DNA from: Takakia lepidozioides
Taxonomy: Eukaryota > Streptophyta > Takakiopsida > Takakiales > Takakiaceae
NCBI GenBank assembly: GCA_030704615.1
Contig: CM060733.1
Location: 49,412,001 to 49,476,000, forward strand
Reading direction: 5' to 3'
DNA length: 64,000 nt
Of this stretch, positions 49,270 through 62,430 are shown piece after piece; the first letter of the stretch is position 1; the number at the start of each line of letters is the position of its first letter. The notes beneath the pieces are model-generated. The model worked only from the letters and a program-made list of their open reading frames with translations, ran no database searches and was not told the DNA's origin. A program made the translations under genes and the position numbers.

Positions 49270-49799
49270 ACTACCGTACTGACCTAGCTTATTAGGCAAT
49301 AATTAATTCAAAATCAGGTGCCTAATTAAATTTAGAACATTTTTGGAAAATGTGCCTAAAACTTGGAAAATTTTCTTGAGAAGTGCCTAATTGCTCGAAA
49401 ATTGTGAAAATCACCAAGATGTCCCTTGGAGAAAATGCCTAAATTGTATTATTTAAAGTTAAAAAAAAGGCAAAAATGCCTGCAATTTATAATTTCATTT
49501 CCACACAACTTCCAAAGGGCCCTGTATTGATGCAACTACATCTTCATAAGCCTCATCACCTATCTCATGTGAATCTTCTGAATCTGAGAGAATGTTTTTT
49601 TTAAGGAAAATTACCTCAACAATAGTTTTTGAGGAAGGTAAAAAACAATTGTTCATTATTACCCAGGGTCGACTGTAATGCATGCCTAATGTTTGGATAT
49701 TACCTAGGTGAGGTATAAAAACGAATCTGCCTAATAATATTCCATTTTTATTAATTATTAGGCGCGGAGGTGCCTAATAAGCTAGGTCAGTATGGTAGT
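49270..49799. mobile_element. MITE-like element with 29-bp terminal inverted repeats
   Basis: ACTACCGTACTGACCTAG... at 49270-49298 is matched, reversed, by ...CTAGGTCAGTATGGTAGT at 49771-49799 with one mismatch over 29 bp. The interior is AT-rich and repeats TGCCTAA several times (subterminal-like motifs). It encodes no transposase. The target duplication is not clear, so the superfamily is unassigned. Confidence 0.75.
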
Positions 49800-49880
49800 G
49801 TATGAGAAGATACGACCCAATATTTAGTGTATTTGGGTCGAAATGCCGAACAATAAGATAGTCAATGGCAGACTCTGGAC

Positions 49881-50566
49881 CAGTGTTGTGCGGGTAATCA
49901 TTTACCCGGATTTACCCAGAAGGTAAATCAGGGTAAGGGTAAATGATTTATCCGGATTGGCCCATTTCATTTACCTTTACCCTTCAAACGGGTAATAATA
50001 TGAGATACCCTTACCCTTACCCGTCTGAAGGGTAAATAGTTTCCATATACCCTTTACCCGCGGATAAATAAATATTTTGGAGGGTGAATAATAAGAGGAT
50101 AAATGAAAAACTACAGATAGGAGTTGCACCCTTATTGCTCTATGAAAGACCATGTTGCCATATAAATGTTGAGACTTAAATTTGAAAGCTTCTTGAGAAA
50201 TCCAAGTGATACTCTTTCAGCGTCCCACTCTTGTGCGTGTGTAGTGCAACCCTGAAATCAGAGCTGTTAAGGCTTTGCCCATTTGCCAACAACAGCAAGC
50301 GATTCAGCTACAGTTTTACCGGAAACTCTACTGACCTTGACAGGGAATGACACTTCCAAGGCAGGCTCCTCCGGAACAAATTGTTCTATTTCGTCCGTGG
50401 CATTTTTGTTACAGTGGTAATTATTTATTTTATTTTAAGCTACCAACCATAGCCTATGGATTTTGCCTCACTTCATTACCTTACAAATGAAAAATGCCAT
50501 CACAATTGAGATCTCATTATTATCTTTACCCGGATCTCCGAGAGGCCTAGTTTATCTTGATCATCC

Positions 50567-50603
<37 letters not shown>

Positions 50604-50991
50604 CCCTCATATTATTCACAAACATATGATATGGCGAGCCTCATACTAAACCAAAAAATAGACCATTAGCTAGTTATATTTTTTGAGTTGAGCATATCAA
50701 ACTAAAAAATATATATATCCTTCAATATATGCTTTTATTTACCCGGCGGATATAAGAAGGGTAAATCACTTATCCTTACCCGGTATTTATCCTTACCCTG
50801 TCAAGAATATTGGCCTTTATCCTTTACCCATAGGATAAATAAATGGACAAATAAATAATTTACCCTTACCCGTAGGATAAATAAATGGACATATAAATAA
50901 TTTACCCTTCCTCGGAGGATAAATAAACCTCTGATTTTTATTTACTCTTACCTGGCGGGTAAGCAAAAATCTATTTACCGGCACAACACTG
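49881..50991. mobile_element. Non-autonomous hAT-like DNA transposon
   Basis: Ends CAGTGTTGTGC (49881-49891) and GCACAACACTG (50981-50991) are perfect 11-bp inverted repeats of the hAT kind. Flanking 8-mers CTCTGGAC and CTCCAGAC match at 6 of 8 positions, as expected for an aged 8-bp target duplication. Inside, TTTACCC/GGGTAAA motifs recur in clusters near both ends, resembling subterminal transposase-binding repeats. No transposase frame. A (TA)n microsatellite sits at 50571-50601. Confidence 0.82.
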
Positions 50992-53900
50992 CTCCAGACC
51001 TCGCTCTCAACATCTGTCCCGGTTCTAGAGATCAGACTCTACAGAGAAGCTTAAAATATATCACATGACACAAATTCATTGGTAGAATTGGCCAATAAAT
51101 TCACAGCTGCGTACTTAACGATCCCAATTCGATGGTCAAAAGACACCGCATGTTACCTAGATTATAAGGGAACTGAGAATCCAGTTCAAATGTTAGACCT
51201 AAGGAAGATCTTCTAGTTAATCTTGTAGCAGATATCTTTATTGACCTGTTTAACGATATGCCTCTTGGGTCGGTTGTGGACCGTGGTCAAGTGAGTAAGG
51301 GTCCCCGGTACTGTGACGGTATTGATACGCAAACTTGGCAGTACTTGTCTTTGTAACATCAACAAGCATTTCCTACGATAGGATCCATCAGATATACTCA
51401 CTACCGACCTTCCACCTTCCACCTAGCACGGCAACGATATATCACTCGAAATCAATTATATAAAGTTTTATATGAATATGTATGGTGTAGTTTCTTACGC
51501 TGCGAAGTAAACCGGTCCCAATCTGGTTGTTTCTGAAGGCTACGGCAGTCCCAGTGCAATAGAACCCTAGTTGCAGAGTCCCCTAACTTCAACCCGGTAC
51601 CACTGCAACTGATCATAGCTGCCATGGTCCTCCCACCAAGTGATGACCCTCCCTTGCAGACTTGGCATATTACGACTATCAAGTCTACCACACACAACTT
51701 TACTGAGAGAGAACAATGAGAGACACTCGTCTGTTACCTAGGACTGGGACCGGGGAGCCACCGTCATTACGACGTGGCTACCTAAAATTCGCAGGCAGGG
51801 AGGTATGGTATAACAAAAAAGAGCAATATCAGTAGTGGGCCCGCTCTCAGGTCACCATGCGGCCTCCTTACGAGGAGGCCACACAAAATTGAGAGGCACA
51901 TGAGGAGCCTGATACATACTGCCCTTCCTAGCGGAAGGCAGTAACCCTTCCGGCTCAACAGACACCATAACTTGGTATCATATATATATATATATATATA
52001 TATGGCACCCAACCAAGATTTTTGTAGTGAGGAATGCAACGGCCTCGATGTCCAGCCCCACCTACCACTCCTAAATGCCCAAGCAAGCAACCACATTGTG
52101 GTCCCCGGTTAAATTTTAACCGCGGTTAGGTCAGTGTTGATGAAGAAGAAAAATTGTTTGAAATCCAGTTTCCAACACAATGGCATTTTTCAAATTGATA
52201 ATTTACCTCTTTATTTTTTAATATAACTTTTGAATATGGGCTGCCCTAAAACTAACCGTGGTTAGACACGGGTTGGACAGGGAGTGCAGTTTGCCACGAT
52301 ACCCAACACGAGACTTTGGTGGTCCCTGTCCCTGTCCCTCTGCAGAGCTGCAGGTACTAATAGGAATGAGAGTGTGTTGAGGTGCAGGGTGGCTCAGAAC
52401 TGTCCTAACTTAACTTAACCAGTGCTACACGTGTCCAGGAACAGTCCTCCCTGTGTCCAGATGTGGACCCTCAATAAAATCCAGAATAAAATTTCCCACT
52501 CCATAGCAATAATTAACTAAGGAAGGGTCAGAAGGGCTCTCCTCACCAGTGTTGGACTGGTATACCGATAAGAAACTGGCTGGTATGAAGTACCAGACCA
52601 GTCTGGTATCACCTCAGGCCTCCTCATGTTTTAGGACCTGTTTTTTTTGCTGTGGAATCCTGTGTCTGCCTTTCAGTCAGTCTGTTGGGCTTTTAGTCAT
52701 GTAGGCACCTGCTACACGGAGACCTCATCAGGATCTTAGGGACTCACTAGTCAACACATTAATTTGTGTGTTGTATGGTTACATGTAGGACACAACCCTT
52801 ATGTGTTGTCTTGATCTTTCTTGTATGTGTTGCTCAGATAGCTCCACATCTGGTCTCCCCTTTTCTCCAGTAACACCTGGAAGATCCATACACTCTAGGC
52901 ACCCCCCCAACTACTGTCCCCCTGCTGATACATGGGTTGTACTCATACGGCTCTGCCTCCCACAACCCCCTAGAACCACTACTTCCATCTGCCTTGTCTC
53001 TCCACAGACCACCAACCTATTCCAAGTTGGATGGTTGTTCAACTCATCACAGTGAAATGAAATTTTGTTATGGGGTGGAAAATGCTATTGTAACCAGTGT
53101 TAAACCTCCCCGGGGTTGGAGAGTGGGGAGGCGAGGGGTGTGTACAGCTTCTGTGGGTCAATGGGTGCTGGGCACGAGGGAGCAGTCTTATTACTCCGAG
53201 GCATCAAAACGATTGGACATTAGACCCGTTGTAGTAATGCATGGCAGGAGAGTTTGAAGCGCAGAGACAGTGCAGCGGTCACTCATTATGGCGCCAACTT
53301 TGTCATAACAGCGCCTCACTCTTCCATCGCCGTCTCTTATCAGCGTGTCCCCCGCTTCTTGCAGCCGCACCCACATCTTCGTCTCTGTGATATAGTCCTG
53401 CTTCAATTGCCCTTCACTTGTCTAGTGAGGGACTTCTTTACGGCTGCCGAAGGTGCTGCAGTGGTGTCGAACGAGCTTACTGCAGCTCCATGACTATATG
53501 CCCACCCTAGACTCCCGTTCCTTCTCGTTCTGGCTGGTTCTCGAGCTCTTCTAGGGTAGAGTGGAGACTCGTTACCGCGAGGGCACTCGGGATTGATCAA
53601 TTCAGCTTGCGGTGTAGCTCGAGTAGGACGTTGTTTCCTTCAGGATAGAGGGGTGTAATTGAAAACAAGGCCATGCTCCTGCGTGAGTGGATACAGAGGA
53701 CGTTGCACTGATCATATGTCACGGATCAGGTCCGGAGGCTGGCTTCGGGTTATTTTGTGGTCCTACAAGTACCCACTATTTGTATCGTAATGAAAAAGTT
53801 TCAAGGTGCACTGACTTGCAGTTGTTGGATTCCAGAATAAGTGGTGTGTGCTTCGGTAACGTCACTCGAGTCGGCCCAGAGACGAGTGGGTTGCTTTAAA

Positions 53901-54115
53901 GAAGTGTCTAGGTGATTACACCAAGTCCAAGGAGATTGGAAGCTCACGAAAGGGAAGCTCATGTCAACCAAATTGGCGGAGCGAGCAGTAGTTTCGTATA
54001 TGACTCTGTTGTTACACTGAGCTTCCACCCCTGATCTGCTTCTCCTACCCTTTTCTCCAGTCCACATGAGGTTCCTACTTTCATCTTCTCATTTTTGAAG
54101 GCAAAGTTGAAAACC
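50992..54115. other. Intergenic, ABCG 5' flank
   Basis: About 3.1 kb with no recognised gene. It contains the TA microsatellite, a palindrome TTAACCGCGGTTAGG-like at about 52115, and hAT-like CAGTGTTG starts at 52129 and 52549 for which I found no matching opposite end. Confidence 0.4.
51981..52003. repeat. (TA)n microsatellite
   Basis: A perfect TA run of about 11 units. Confidence 0.9.
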
Positions 54116-57100
54116 ATGGCGGTGGAATCCCAGGACAGCGAGTTAGAAAAGGGCTACAATGCAAGACTACCTGCAGGTTCGGCACAGGTAATTATGAGCC
54201 CATTGAGCGAGTCACTGTGGAGAGAGAAAGCCAACGGTGACAAAATGAGTGATGGCTCTGCCAGGCTTGTTTGGATGGACCTCTCGGTCACTGTTGCTGG
54301 GAAAGGCCCAAAGCAAACTATACTGCACGGCGTAACAGGTGCACAGCTCTCGCTTTCGCATGTGTTCTTAGATTTGCATGTACTCGGTAGCCAGCGCCAC
54401 ACGCAATTGGTGACTGATGTCAACAGTTGTATCCATGTAACTTAGTGCGTGGTGGGACTTACAGGGTACGCCGAGCAAGGCTCAATCCTGGCCATCATGG
54501 GGCCTTCAGGTTCGGGAAAATCCACACTGCTTGATGCTCTCGCAGGTACATAACTGCTGCACAAGGTAAATTAGTGGGTCGTGCAAGTTGGTCGTCGTGT
54601 GAGCGGACCACATGTAAATTATATATATACAATTTATCACAGGTGTGTGGTTCTCTTAGACTAGCGGAAGCAGCTGAGACTGGCCATCATCTAGCACCTG
54701 ATTGACCCCGCTTTTTCATTTGTATGGCAAATTCAGTTTTTTGTTCAAGCCTTCTTCTCTGGCGTGATCTCTTTGTCGTTTGAACAGGAAGACTGGCTAA
54801 GAACACTTCACAGACCGGGCGAATTTTTCTTAACGGACACCAGAGAACAACACTTTCTTATGGAACTGCGGTATGTCCTGGACGAGAGTGAGAGAGAGAG
54901 AGAGACAGAGAGAGGCTGGTTGAGGTGGCTGCCGCACCTGTCTTGCTGAGTGGGATTTCTTATAACTGCCCTTAACCTCAGGGCATGGGAACCTTTTATG
55001 TAGGGCTTTTACCTTGAACTATGCAACAGGAAGATCCACCCCCAAGAAACTTCCGTTCTCTAACTTTTGCTAGAACTTTTGCTGTGTTCCTGACTGAGAA
55101 GAGTAGTCTGGCTGATTTTTGTGTTGACAGGCATATGTGACTCAAACAGATGACCTCACAGGTACATTGACAGTAAAGGAGACACTTTACTACTCAGCAA
55201 ATTTGCGCCTGCCAGACAGGATGCCACGAGCTGAGAGGGAAGCACTTGTGGAGGGTACATTGCATGAGATGGGACTCCATGAATGTACAGATACCCCAGT
55301 TGGCAACTGGCATCTGCGGGGATTGAGTGGAGGTGAGAGGCGCCGGCTCAGCATTGCCCTGGAGATTTTGATTCGTCCTCGCCTGCTTTTTCTGGACGAG
55401 CCAACGAGTGGGTTGGACAGGTTGGTTTTGAACATCTATTGGACTGAGCCAGCTTCCGTTATTGGCCAGAAGGGGCAAGAATGTCTGAGCAGCCTTTGAA
55501 CGAAAGCATCTCTTGAAATGATTTTTGATGCCACGACAGTACACGGGTTGACATCTCAGTTGAGACCATTGTATATATTTGGATTGACGAGGTTACTCCA
55601 CGCACGTGAATCTGTGCAAGCTTCCACTTTGCAAGTTGTCTTTATCTGCTGATTTCCTTCTGATGTTTAATCGTTTCAAATCCGTGGCTGCAGTGCTGCA
55701 GCTTGTTTTGTGGCGACAACATTGAAAAACCTAGCCAGAGACGGACGCACCGTCATTGCCTCCATACATCAGCCGAGCAGTGAAGTGTTTGAATTGTTTG
55801 ACAATCTATTTTTGCTCTCGGGTGGACAAACCATTTACTTTGGGGAGGCTGCAAGTGCTCGTGAGGTAAACAATGGTGAACTCAAAGAGAATCTTACTGC
55901 ATGTTAGTTCATCAGTGATCTACCTTAACCTGTTTAATGTTTGAAGTGACTGTTCTTGAGTAGCCTGGGCATGGGATGGCTTGTTTTTGGGAGTATTCAA
56001 GGTTCAAGTTTCGTTTGTTTGTGGGTCTGCACAGTGACGATTGTACATGATGTGGAGAGTGACAGGGTTACAAGTGTGTGTTGACATGGGATAGGCTAAT
56101 GGCTGTGCAGCATTTTGCAGCAACGGGCTTCCCATGCCCACCATTACGCAATCCATCAGATCACTATCTACGGGCCATTAATGCTGACTTTGATCAAGTG
56201 AAGCGCACCAGGCTCCAAGCCTCTGTCAAGGTCAGTGTGAGTAGCCTTAAGTAATTGAACTGGTTGTCCAGAAAAGGATGCTCAAAATTTGCCATATGTA
56301 AATGCATCAGGGTGGAAATATTCTTTGCATCTTAAGGGACAACGGTTAACTGATAGTATGAAGAATTACCGGGCCATGAAACTATGGGCAGTTAGTGGTA
56401 TACTGGGAGTGTAGCACTGACCCAATTGGCGTTGTCCAAAACTGTGCTTGCACGTGTACATGGGAGCCGGTTTTTCCAAATTTGGCTTGGAGGAATGTTT
56501 TGGAAATGTGGACATCTGCACCATCTTTACACTCCATAGATGTGAAAGGATTCTAATGTGTGGAATCCATACATTTTTATTTTGCAAACTTTTCTCAATG
56601 TTTCTTAAACATGCAAATGAGTTGAAGGAAGTGTACTGTTTCTGGCATGCTATGAGCAGGATGTGCAGACTGTCGACCCACTGGACAAATTGAGCACCCA
56701 GCAGGTGGTGAGGATACTTGTTGATGCGTACCAGAACAGTGACTATGCAATAGCAGCTGTATCTAAGGCTCATGAGATTTCACAGATTGTACGTGCTATT
56801 TCTCTCTGCTGCCCTTTCAGTGGTCTAGATTTGACTAATGAATTTTGCTTTTCTGGAATACCATTCCTATCACTAATTGGCCTGGTGGTTGGTGCGCCGA
56901 AAATAGTAGTTGGAGGGTTCATGTTCAAACCCCTCATTAATGTGGTTGTAGCTTTTGTTAGGAAGCACAAATGAGTATACATGCTGCTTAGCAAGGTTCC
57001 GTAGCCTGCATCTCGCTTTCCTCTCTGATACATGCAAGCTAAATGTGTTGACACATTATCTCTCACACACCAACACGTTGCCTCTTTGTCACTGCCATTC

Positions 57101-59151
57101 TCACCCTCTTTCATCACAGGGTGCTTACTTTGTGCTGTTGTGCAGCAAGGGACTGTTGTCGAGTCCAGCGGAAGCCATGCAAGCTTTTTGAAGCAGTCTT
57201 TCACACTGACACAGCGCTCCTTTGTGAACATGAGCAGGGACATGGGATACTACTGGTTACGCCTTGTCTTATTCTTCCTGCTAAGCATATCCGTGGGTAC
57301 CATATTCTGGAAAGTTGGCTTTCATTATAGCTCCATCATGGTAAGATTATTTTTGTTTGTGCAATCTCATTGAAATCTCTGTTTCTCAGAGGGAGCATCA
57401 TATTTGGCAAGCAATGTATGACCTCATAATGGACTTCATTTTTGTTGATCTTGCCAAAGTTACAGCACATGAAGGTTTAGCGCGGAATATAATTGGACAC
57501 AGCAATGTGGTCCCTCTTCCCTAATTCTCAGAGAGGGGAAGCTCATGTAGATACTCGCTGGCACCCACAGGCAAGAGCAGGGTGCTTATTCTTTATTGCT
57601 GGATTCATGACAGCTATGGCCATTGGGAGCTTTCCCTCTTTTACAGAGGACATGAAGGTGCACAATTCACCGAACTCTTCCAACTTCTTGGTCTCTGAGG
57701 TTCCTCCTTCATTGTTGGCACCTCTCTGACATAATTTTCCACTTGAGATTGAGGGTTGGGGACTGTAATTAATCTGGTGTATTGCCATTACTGGCAGTTC
57801 ACATGCCTTCGCTTGGGCTCTTTCGTTCATTTTGCATAGTTATGGGTGTTCTAGTTCATAATGATGTTCATTTCCATGTGCAGGTGTTCACCCGAGAGAG
57901 ACTCAATGGACATTATGGGGTGGTTGCGTTTGTGATAGGCAACTCAATCTCATCATTGCCATTTCTTTTCCTCACCTCATTTGTTGCAGGCTCTGTTGTC
58001 TACTTCATGGCCCAGTTGCACTCAGGCTTTCCACATTATGCCTACTTAATCCTCTCCCTCTTTGCCCAGCTGGCATGTGTGGAGAGTCAAATGATGGCTG
58101 TGGCCAGTGTGGTTCCCAATTTTCTTATTGGCATCATTGTTGGCTCGGGGATTCAGGTATATTCATGCTGCACTTTCTGTACTCGTATATTTTCCTTTTT
58201 GAAGGAGCATCAGCCGAGATTATACTTTTTAGACCACCTCTACATAACAGTGTCCCCGCAACACAGAGGTGATGTCCACTTATGAAGACAGCGTATCTTA
58301 AGGCGTTTACGGTTATACAGGGTTAGGTGTGATTTTTATTTAGTCACACATCTGGAGATTGATAACATCCGGAGGATATAAGGACCATCTCTCTATACTG
58401 GATAACTAGCATATCTGTATATGGTTTAGTCTTGCAAAGAATCTCTTGCCAGGCTATGCTAAACAATGTCTTAAGAGTGCATTCTTGTAAGCCATGGAGG
58501 GAGTGGTGTTTCAACTGCTCAAGCTGAATTCATGTGCTTGCATGAGCAGGGTCTATTCATTATGGTGGCGGGCTTCTTCCGCCTAATTGACGATTTGCCA
58601 AAGCCTGTGTGGCGCTACCCTCTCTCTTACATGGCTTTCCACATGTATGCCTTACAGGTGAGAAATACACTTCCTCAGTGCTAAGTGATCGTTTTTTCAG
58701 TTTTGTCAATCAGTATTGTTTTGGTTCAGGAAAGTTCAGGAAAGTTCGATGTCCCCTCTCAGTTGAAGTGTTGATAATCTTGCAGGGAATGTTCAAGAAC
58801 GAGTTCCTTGGGCTGACCTTCGATAGCCTTGACGGCACTGGTCCAAGAACCCCTGGGTCCTATGTGGTGGAAAAGTTCTACGGCATAAAAAACAAGCGGG
58901 GCAAGTGGCAAGACCTGTTTATCCTGTTCGGGATGATTTTTGTATACCGACTCCTGTTCTTTGTATGTATAAAGTACAAAGAGAAGGTGGGACCAATGAT
59001 CCGCTCCTTTCAAGCACAGCAACGCACCAGGAAAAAACAACTCTCAGAGTTACAGATCATCACCCAGCCTGTTGCGGCTTCACCTTCCCCCATCCACTCG
59101 CAAGCCTGTTGCATGCAGCAGGCAAGCAGTGACAACTATGCAATCCTGTAG
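54116..59151 (+). CDS. ABC transporter G family half-transporter (ABCG11/WBC11 clade), 12 exons
   Basis: Exons: 54116-54338, 54465-54545, 54788-54870, 55131-55420, 55694-55865, 56111-56230, 56660-56788, 57146-57340, 57571-57657, 57884-58156, 58550-58657, 58786-59151 (2127 nt, 708 residues). Domain order is nucleotide-binding domain then membrane domain, as in WBC half-transporters. Visible motifs are Walker [11 protein letters not shown]-loop AYVTQTDD, signature [10 protein letters not shown], Walker [13 protein letters not shown] and the H-loop [27 protein letters not shown] then leads into six hydrophobic segments (for example [15 protein letters not shown] and [15 protein letters not shown]). 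The last exon has a long extracellular loop and a final membrane segment. ABCG11-type proteins dimerise in the plasma membrane and export cuticular lipids; this role is inferred by similarity. Start: the ATG at 54116 (MAVESQDSE). Confidence 0.95.
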
Positions 59152-60539
59152 TGCAGCCCGTTTCATTCCACTCGGTCATAATTTAGCTTTCCTACACTAG
59201 GACAATGAAACCACTGTGTGCCACATCTATCGAATTTTCCTTCGTTTTTGTGTCATTCTGACTTCTAAACCCACACCTAAGAAACCCCAATTCCTTGAAA
59301 ACAATTCCTTGAAAACCTGGCCTGGAATTTTCTTTTGGTTTTTCTGGTCCTTCATTTCTGTAATCTCCCAGTAGAACAACGACAACAGTTGGAAGGTCCC
59401 TTTACACATCTGATAGCCGTAAGACGAATATGTTTAGAGCATGATGCGATTATGTGGTGTGTGTCTAGAATGCGCATATGGAATCATCCACAAGCTGGAT
59501 GGGAACACTAGGGAGACTTGGCTGGTGGCACTAACATTCTGACCTTTCATAGTGGAGAAATGTCGAGCATACCTTCAATTCTGAGAAGGGAAGCAATTGG
59601 AGTGCTAGTACCGCTCTGCCAACACAGTGGAAATTGCTTCCTACGTAAAAATTTCATAGAATTTCTACGCTGATGCGTAGATATCACATTCTAAGTATCT
59701 CTAGAGGATTGAAGCTTTCAATGCTATCTTTGTGAAACTCAACTATGTCAACTTGTAGGACAATCTACCACCCCTGTCTGGTATTCTGATTCTCATACTC
59801 TCTCGTGACTAAAGCGCATGTGCAAAGAAGCAGGCTCACGAGGCCCTCTAATTTTTGCCTAAAAATCACAATCCAAGTCTTGGATTAGAGTCTCTGGACC
59901 AATGCATACTTCAACATTCGGAATTTGTTGGATGCGATGTTCATTCTTCACTGTATGATCTGTTTCTTGTTTCTCTCATGAACATTGTACAACGCAGAAA
60001 ACTGCACCCAATCTTACTGGGACTTTTAGTTCGTAGGGGATCTCCCTGTATCTTTGGCATAAAAACAAGAAAATGAAAAGGTGAATTCCCAGAACTACTA
60101 GGATAAAATAGATTCGCTGCAAAAACACTCGAGCTTTTGTCTTTACAATGTGCAAGATGACTCTAGTAAAACACATTGTTGCTGCAGCCTGGACACAGAA
60201 GTTCATTTGTTGGGGATTGCAGATGGAGCACGATGGATCTCTGACATTTAGCATCGTGGACCAATGGTCCGAGTGTAGACAGTTTGTGACTTCATCCTAG
60301 CAGGTTGCAGAAGTGTCATTGAGCCTTATGTTTCCTCCGATCTTTTGAGAGACCCTCCCCGATAAGGTTTTTGCAAAGCTTCAGTGCCATGGTTTGATGG
60401 TCGTTCGCATTGCCTGATCGTGACCACGGACAGCTCACTGAAAATGCAGCTGGTTGTCACTTTGTCTCTGTTTACAAAAATAATAAGCAATGACCTTTCC
60501 GCACTCATGATAGAACAGAGGCCCTTAAATTATTATTAA
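59152..60539. other. Intergenic
   Basis: ABCG 3' flank and an unassigned stretch. No gene recognised. Confidence 0.4.
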
Positions 60540-60599
60540 AGTAAATTGCGCTCGTGCCTGCAGTCAATTGACCAAAAGCAGCAAGATCTTGAGCGGGGA

Positions 60600-61049
60600 G
60601 AGACATGGGAAAGGAGACACAAAGAGATGTGTCCTATACATTCCACAGTAGGTCCAGTCTTGCCTTGGATCGAGCCATAGCCCAAGGTCGGCTGCATGCA
60701 ACCTGAGCATCCACTTGCATCAGCCACTGCATACCAATGATGGCGTCGTTCTTTGAGCCGTCCCAAACTTCAAAATCGACCTGCCTCCATCCCCTGCATC
60801 TCAACTGGGACTCCCAGCACTCTGTTTCGTAAATCCAATACTCCCATCAGGAAGCAATATGATGCTCGATTCTGCCATCACTGCTTGTAAGATCTTGCCT
60901 TTGTCAGCTAGCCTCTGAGATAGAAAATTGTGAGAACTTCCAAGATCGATAAGGATGGTCGTAGGTTCTCCACCTACACAACCTTCAAGCTTGATGACAT
61001 TAGGTTTGAAATTAATCTTGTCATTCATCACTGCAGCTGATATTCTCAA
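60600..61049 (-). pseudogene. Gypsy-type aspartic protease remnant
   Basis: KLEGCVGGEPTTILIDLGSS with HNFLS matches retropepsin-like proteases. The catalytic D-S/T-G reads D-L-G (near 60945), so the active-site Ser/Thr is lost. A frame change follows, and the IIGMQWL segment (second conserved strand) is further downstream. Inactive. Confidence 0.78.
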
Positions 61050-61255
61050 TTGCTGCTTCCCCTAATCAAACCATGCATGTTCGTCATTAACGTTCATCTT
61101 CTGATCTTCCACCTCATGAACAACAATTGCCGCAGATTGGACTTGGCCTAATTTCACAGGACAATCAAATGCTCTGTGGTTCTTCTCATGGCAAATAAAA
61201 CAAAGGCCCAAACGTCTGTGAGTCTCCTTCTCCTGTTCCGTCAGACGCTTGGTCG

Positions 61256-62430
61256 CTATTTGAGGTCGAGGCTTCTAAACCTGGGTACAGTTGGTCTTAT
61301 GAATTTCTTATTAGGCCTCTTCCAATTCTTCCTCTTGCCTGTGACAAAAGAGAACTTATTTGGCCTGTATTCCCTTTCTCCAGGCGCACTTGCAGCAAAG
61401 TGTGCCCTGCTTTGACTCTCAAAAGTAGTAGCCAACCTGTAAGCCTCAGTCTCAGTCTTTGGCTCATGTGCCTGGACCAAAAACCTGATAGACTTGTCCA
61501 ATCCCTTCAAGAAGAAGTCAATCCTATCTGCTTCCTTCAGGGATGAGAAATAAAAAGCATGCTTGTCGAACTTGATTTTGTAATCTGCAACGTTCATCCT
61601 CCCTTGATCAAGTTCCATAAATCCCATTTTCATCTTATGAGCATGATCTTCTGTCGTACATTGTTCAGTGAACAGTCGCCGAAACTTCACCCATGTACGT
61701 ACAACCATCTCTGGGTTTCCCTTCATCCTAATCCACCATTCTTTTGCCTTACCTCTCATCTGTAAGGATGTCGTCCGAATCTTATCAGCGTCAGTGTAAT
61801 CCTCGCTGAAAAATTCTTCAAGCATTTCCAGGAATGAAAGGACTTATGTGCACCTGGGTGTAGCTGAACGGCGATGGAATTATGGCAACCTCACCATCTT
61901 CCTAATTTCTCTATCCATTATCCACCTCTTTGCAACACGAGTAAGGCCCCATGACTCTCCCGTGATGAAATAGATTTGGAAGGGGATCTTTCCCTTTGAG
62001 AACCCCTAGAATTTCTAGTCTTCGTCGCAGGGTCTCTCTGTGCATCGATGGATTGGCCAACATTCACCTGTCTTTGGCAACCCTCATCTGGAAGGCACTA
62101 GGTTGCATTGACTAACGTGCTAATAGTGCTCCAGGCATTTTAATTCCTGCCCCTACCAATTCTTTCACGGCAGGCAGCGTGTATGCCTTCTTTTATGGCT
62201 GCTTGCACCATCAAGGGTATCATGAAATTTGCCTCACTACTAGCAGGAGGATCATCAACGGCTTTACCTAGATCTGCCATCACCCCTTCCACAATCTGAT
62301 CTGCAGGTCGAGATCCAGCCGCCGCTTCTAAATTTAGACGCTCTATCGCGACCATCTCCACGCTCTCGCTCCTCAATTGAGAACTGCCGCTCCCGTAAGT
62401 CAACTGACTCATGCACCTCAGGTCCAACAA
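61256..62430 (-). pseudogene. Gypsy-type gag (broken)
   Basis: The main segment 61825-61256 reads LQMRGKAKEWWIRMKG, then TWVKFRRLFTEQ and MNVADYKIKFDKHAFYFSSL, the retrotransposon gag core. The N-terminal part (62430-62140) is in another frame, with a gap of about 300 bp between. Nucleocapsid-like basic residues follow, then a CCHC knuckle CFICHEKNHRAFDC near 61165-61210 in a different frame. Confidence 0.8.

Noticed and set aside
52129-53110. CAGTGTTG-type starts at 52129, 52549 and 53097 as further hAT elements
   Set aside because: I found no matching inverted end or target duplication for any of them.
53687-53899. Open frame of 70 codons upstream of ABCG
   Set aside because: No recognisable homology, no splice partners and ordinary length for chance frames.
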